From Bugula neritina (Eukaryota; Bryozoa; Gymnolaemata; Cheilostomatida; Bugulidae), in assembly GCA_964035545.1 (NCBI GenBank), contig CAXIUT010000031.1, forward strand, positions 1-21,888: DNA of 21,888 bases, given 5' to 3'. A model generated the notes under the pieces. It saw only the letters and a list, made by a program, of their open reading frames with translations. It was not told the DNA's origin and ran no database searches. Positions 19,495 to 21,888 of the stretch are shown here, piece after piece; position 1 is the stretch's first letter, and each line of letters starts with the position of its first letter. Both the position numbers and the translations under genes were made by a program.

Positions 19495-19980
19495 TCATAC
19501 TTTTGGGTAAGCCTTGGTCACGACGCTGACGAATTCATCGTAGTTGATAACTCCATCTCTGTCTTTGTCAGCATACTCAATCATTTGATCAACTTCAGCA
19601 GTTGAAAATTGTTCTCCAACTGAAGCTGCAACCTTTTCAAATTCTTCAGGTCCGAATGCTCCACTGCCGGTAGTGTCGAAGGCTTCGAATACACTTTGAA
19701 GAGTGCCTTCATTGGCTGAGTCAGATCCAAAGCCGAAGACTTCAAGGAAGGTTCCGAAGTCAAACTCTCCAGTAATTCCAGCTGCGTTTACGATAGATAA
19801 AATCTGTGAGGCTTGATCATCGAGCTTGAGGGCCTTGATGGTGTTGACAAGTTCTTCAGTGGAGATTTGTCCACTTCCGTCATAGTCAAAGACGTCAAAG
19901 ACTTCCTTGAGCTTGCCGACTGTATCAGCAGTCAATCCTTTCTTCACGTACTTGGAGGCGTCAAAAGCTTTTTTGGACAT
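19495..19980 (-). CDS. Calmodulin-superfamily EF-hand protein, 161 aa
   Basis: ATG 19980 to TGA 19495-19497, no intron. Four EF-hand positions in the calmodulin/troponin C/centrin layout. Loop 1 (32-43, DYDGSGQISTEE) and loop 4 (138-149, DKDRDGVINYDE) are canonical. Loop 2 (about 65-76) is degenerate, and loop 3 (102-113, DTTGSGAFGPEE) lacks the acidic residue at position 3. It probably binds two calcium ions strongly. A 20-residue N-terminal extension (SKKAFDASKYVKKGL) precedes helix 1. The gene is much richer in G+C than its surroundings, and all six Gln codons are CAA or CAG, not TAA/TAG, suggesting strong expression-linked codon bias. It is not calmodulin itself, given the degenerate hands and length; the subfamily is unassigned. 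Confidence 0.95.
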   Translation of the reverse strand: MSKKAFDASKYVKKGLTADTVGKLKEVFDVFDYDGSGQISTEELVNTIKALKLDDQASQILSIVNAAGITGEFDFGTFLEVFGFGSDSANEGTLQSVFEAFDTTGSGAFGPEEFEKVAASVGEQFSTAEVDQMIEYADKDRDGVINYDEFVSVVTKAYPKV

Positions 19981-20333
19981 AAGATATTTCTAATTAAATA
20001 AAAATTAATCAGCTCATATTAATATAACCCGAACGAAATTAGTTGGAATCGAACATAAAATAATAAAATCTATTTCATGGAAAACTGAGCTTTTCAAACC
20101 TAGTCTTCAATACAATCAAGTTAAATATAATCAAAGACCATATTCTAAGTTTTATTTAATTTTTAATTGAGAATTGACATCTATATTTATGACATTTTAA
20201 AGGATTTATTCAAGTCATTTGTTTGAATAACCTTCATATTTATCATTATTTTCTTTTGATTATTCTTTTTATAACCGTGAAGAAAGTTTTAACTAAAATA
20301 ATTCGAAGAAAAGTTAGTTTTAATTTAGATATA
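19981..20333. other. Intergenic region upstream of the EF-hand gene
   Basis: 353 AT-rich bp that should contain the EF-hand gene promoter. A minus-strand open frame (20515-20234) reaches into it; otherwise nothing recognisable. A faint TCGAAC-like element near 20045 does not fold into a tRNA. Confidence 0.45.
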
Positions 20334-21008
20334 TCATTTATTTAAGTATATGCAGAAATATTACCATGATATTTACTATCTTTTCGATAGTCGAGCCCCA
20401 GCATAGTTCCAATAAACCTCAATTATTTCATTTTATAATGAGCTGATTGATAATCTTTTGAATTATTAAAAAAACTAAGATTTTTACCTATTTTTTCTTG
20501 CTTAAATCGATACATATTTCAACAAATAAAATATCTTCTTTATTGATTCATAAAGAAAAACCAGTTTCTTTGTGTTTATTTTACTTAAAGCTGTCAGGAT
20601 AAAAGCAGGTTACTTCTAAAAAACCACAATCCTTACAAAAATAGAGTTTTTTAAAAATAATTTTTCATCCTTTTTTATCGTATTATTGAATTAAAAACTC
20701 ACACTTAACTATTCTTCTTTATTTTATTCGGTCTAGCTTACTCTTAGCTTATGATTTGAGGGTTAAGGCTCATGGTTTGGATTTATATTAAAATGTATCC
20801 TGATGAAAAGTGTCAAAATACTCTAACCTGGATGCTTATCACTTGTAGTTTAGTTTGTTCTATCCTAAAATAGTGTTTTCCCTGTTTTACTTGGTTACTT
20901 TTGACAAGCAAATGAATAGATTTGGTCAATAAAATTATGAAATAAATATATTTTTGATTAATTATCAATTATTCTTTATTTTATGACATTAGAAAAATAA
21001 ATAGACAT
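20334..21008 (-). CDS. Hypothetical subtelomeric frame, 224 aa
   Basis: One minus-strand frame is open from ATG 21008 to TGA 20334-20336. The first half reads FIDQIYSFACQKQPSKTGKT and NHEPQPSNHKLRVSQTEQN. In the second half two other minus frames look at least as coding: one carries KKLYFCKDCGFLEVTCFYP and KEDILFVEI, another NNSKDYQSAHYKMKQLRFIG and TMLGLDYRKDSKYHGNISAY. Short introns (24 nt near 20563-20540, 26 nt near 20510-20485) or lost bases in A-runs could connect them. I recognise no family beyond a possible zinc-binding cysteine cluster. It may be a multi-exon gene or a decaying one. Confidence 0.3.
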
Positions 21009-21209
21009 TGTATTTCTGATGTTTTTGAAGGTAAAAAGGTAAAAACATCACAATATTATCGAGAATAACATTTTATTAGAATATTTATTAATATTAATGT
21101 CGTTATATGAATATTTCAAGATTCACTTATACTTATCGATGATATAATAATATATATAAATCTAAAAATAAAATCCAAAACAGTAGAGATTAATAAAGAT
21201 TAATTATTG

Positions 21210-21398
21210 ATGATATTTTCTTTTGATTAAGAAAGAGATCACAAATGGACAGATATTTAGACCATATATCAAAGAAAAAAAGATATCTTAGAACACGAAA
21301 ATAAAAAATAAATTCAAGATTCTTTGTCTACAGGAATGACAATCAAAGTAAAATCACTCAAATATAATAAGCAAACTGAATACTTTTAATCCTACTGA
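21210..21398 (+). CDS. Small subtelomeric frame, 62 aa, possibly part of a broken gene
   Basis: ATG 21210 to TGA 21396-21398 encodes MIFSFDQERDHKWTDIQTIY... and STGMTIKVKSLKYNKQTEYF, plausible protein composition. The same frame is open upstream (without ATG) to about 21115. Downstream it continues past this TGA and a second one near 21432 with coding-like sequence (QSYFKPKSWTAQSNKHLNS, CISHSKIYTITDMIRTFHSN) to about 21700. It may be the start of a larger gene interrupted by stops or unrecognised introns. No family recognised. Confidence 0.25.
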
Positions 21399-21801
21399 TT
21401 GATGATAGAAAATTTAACCTTCCCTTTTCCATGATAATCATATTTTAAACCTAAAAGTTGGACAGCCTAAAGTAATAAACATTTGAACAGTCGATAAACA
21501 AGTAAAAAATACTGTATCTCTCATTCCAAAATATATACTATCACTGATATGATAAGAACTTTTCACTCCAATATGATCACATAAAGTTCCAAACGGCTTG
21601 AAGTATAAAAATTAGCATTTATACACTTCATATATTTACTTTTTTAAGGAAAAATACTTGATTGTATCTAAGAAGGAGGATAAAGAAAGTATTACTGATT
21701 CTGGTCAATTTAAAGTAATCTGATGAAGATATAATTGATATGTTATGATAATAATCTATTTTAGTATTTTATTCTCAAACATTAAATATCATTAAGTTGA
21801 A
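21399..21801. other. Right subtelomeric region
   Basis: About 400 AT-rich bp between the small frame and the right telomere. It holds only the interrupted frame continuation described above and no repeat shared visibly with the left subtelomere. Confidence 0.5.
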
Positions 21802-21888
21802 GGGGTTGGGGTTGGGGTTGGGGTTGGGGTTGGGGTTGGGGTTGGGGTTGGGGTTGGGGTTGGGGTTGGGGTTGGGGTTGGGGTTGGG
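21802..21888 (+). repeat. Right telomere, (GGGGTT)n
   Basis: 87 nt of perfect G4T2 repeat running to the last base, G-rich strand 5'->3' outward, ending TTGGG. Together with the left C4A2 array it shows the window is a complete linear molecule. Confidence 0.97.

Noticed and set aside
20030-20060. tRNA T-arm-like element
   Set aside because: A weak TCGAAC-type match without acceptor, D or anticodon stems around it.
1-21888. rRNA palindrome or rDNA minichromosome
   Set aside because: The size is close to the 21-kb Tetrahymena rDNA, but there is no palindrome and no rRNA-like sequence; the content is protein-coding.

Overview
The window reads as one complete, gene-dense ciliate macronuclear chromosome of 21,888 bp. 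It starts in CCCCAA repeats and ends in GGGGTT repeats, is strongly AT-rich, and its long reading frames stay open only if TAA and TAG are read as Gln and TGA is the sole stop (genetic code 6). Recognisable conserved proteins appear in those frames, which confirms the code. G4T2 telomeres plus this code suggest an oligohymenophorean-type ciliate (Tetrahymena/Ichthyophthirius/Paramecium grade). Six predicted introns are all exactly 20 nt, far shorter than typical Tetrahymena introns and at the lower edge of the Paramecium range. I do not assign a genus.

Left third (1-10,670): telomere, a coiled-coil protein, a protein with two cyclic-nucleotide-binding-like modules and a PX-BAR sorting nexin (all +). 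A C2H2 zinc-finger gene (-) and an unresolved coding-like stretch (+) follow. Then come three closely packed minus-strand genes: an EF-hand protein, a PUM3/Puf6-type Pumilio protein and a long basic protein.

Middle (10,699-17,890): a coiled-coil gene whose 5' end contains an internal G4T2 tract read in frame as a Gly-Leu repeat; a small multi-pass membrane protein; three or four minus-strand genes including a putative lipid-anchored protein and a Pcf11-like mRNA 3'-end-processing factor (frameshifted at an A7 run); and two plus-strand genes, one with paired CxxC motifs.

Right part (17,900-21,888): a second internal G4T2 tract squeezed between convergent genes, a CSN1/Rpn7-type PCI protein, a highly biased EF-hand gene, then about 1.8 kb of poorly resolved subtelomeric sequence and the right telomere.

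The recognisable genes are mostly eukaryotic housekeeping functions (trafficking, RNA processing, signalosome, calcium and cyclic-nucleotide signalling) and do not form one pathway. The most unusual features are the two internal telomeric tracts of identical polarity and terminal register, the uniform 20-nt introns, and the tiny spacers between genes. All product calls come from reading the translations by eye; no database search was possible.
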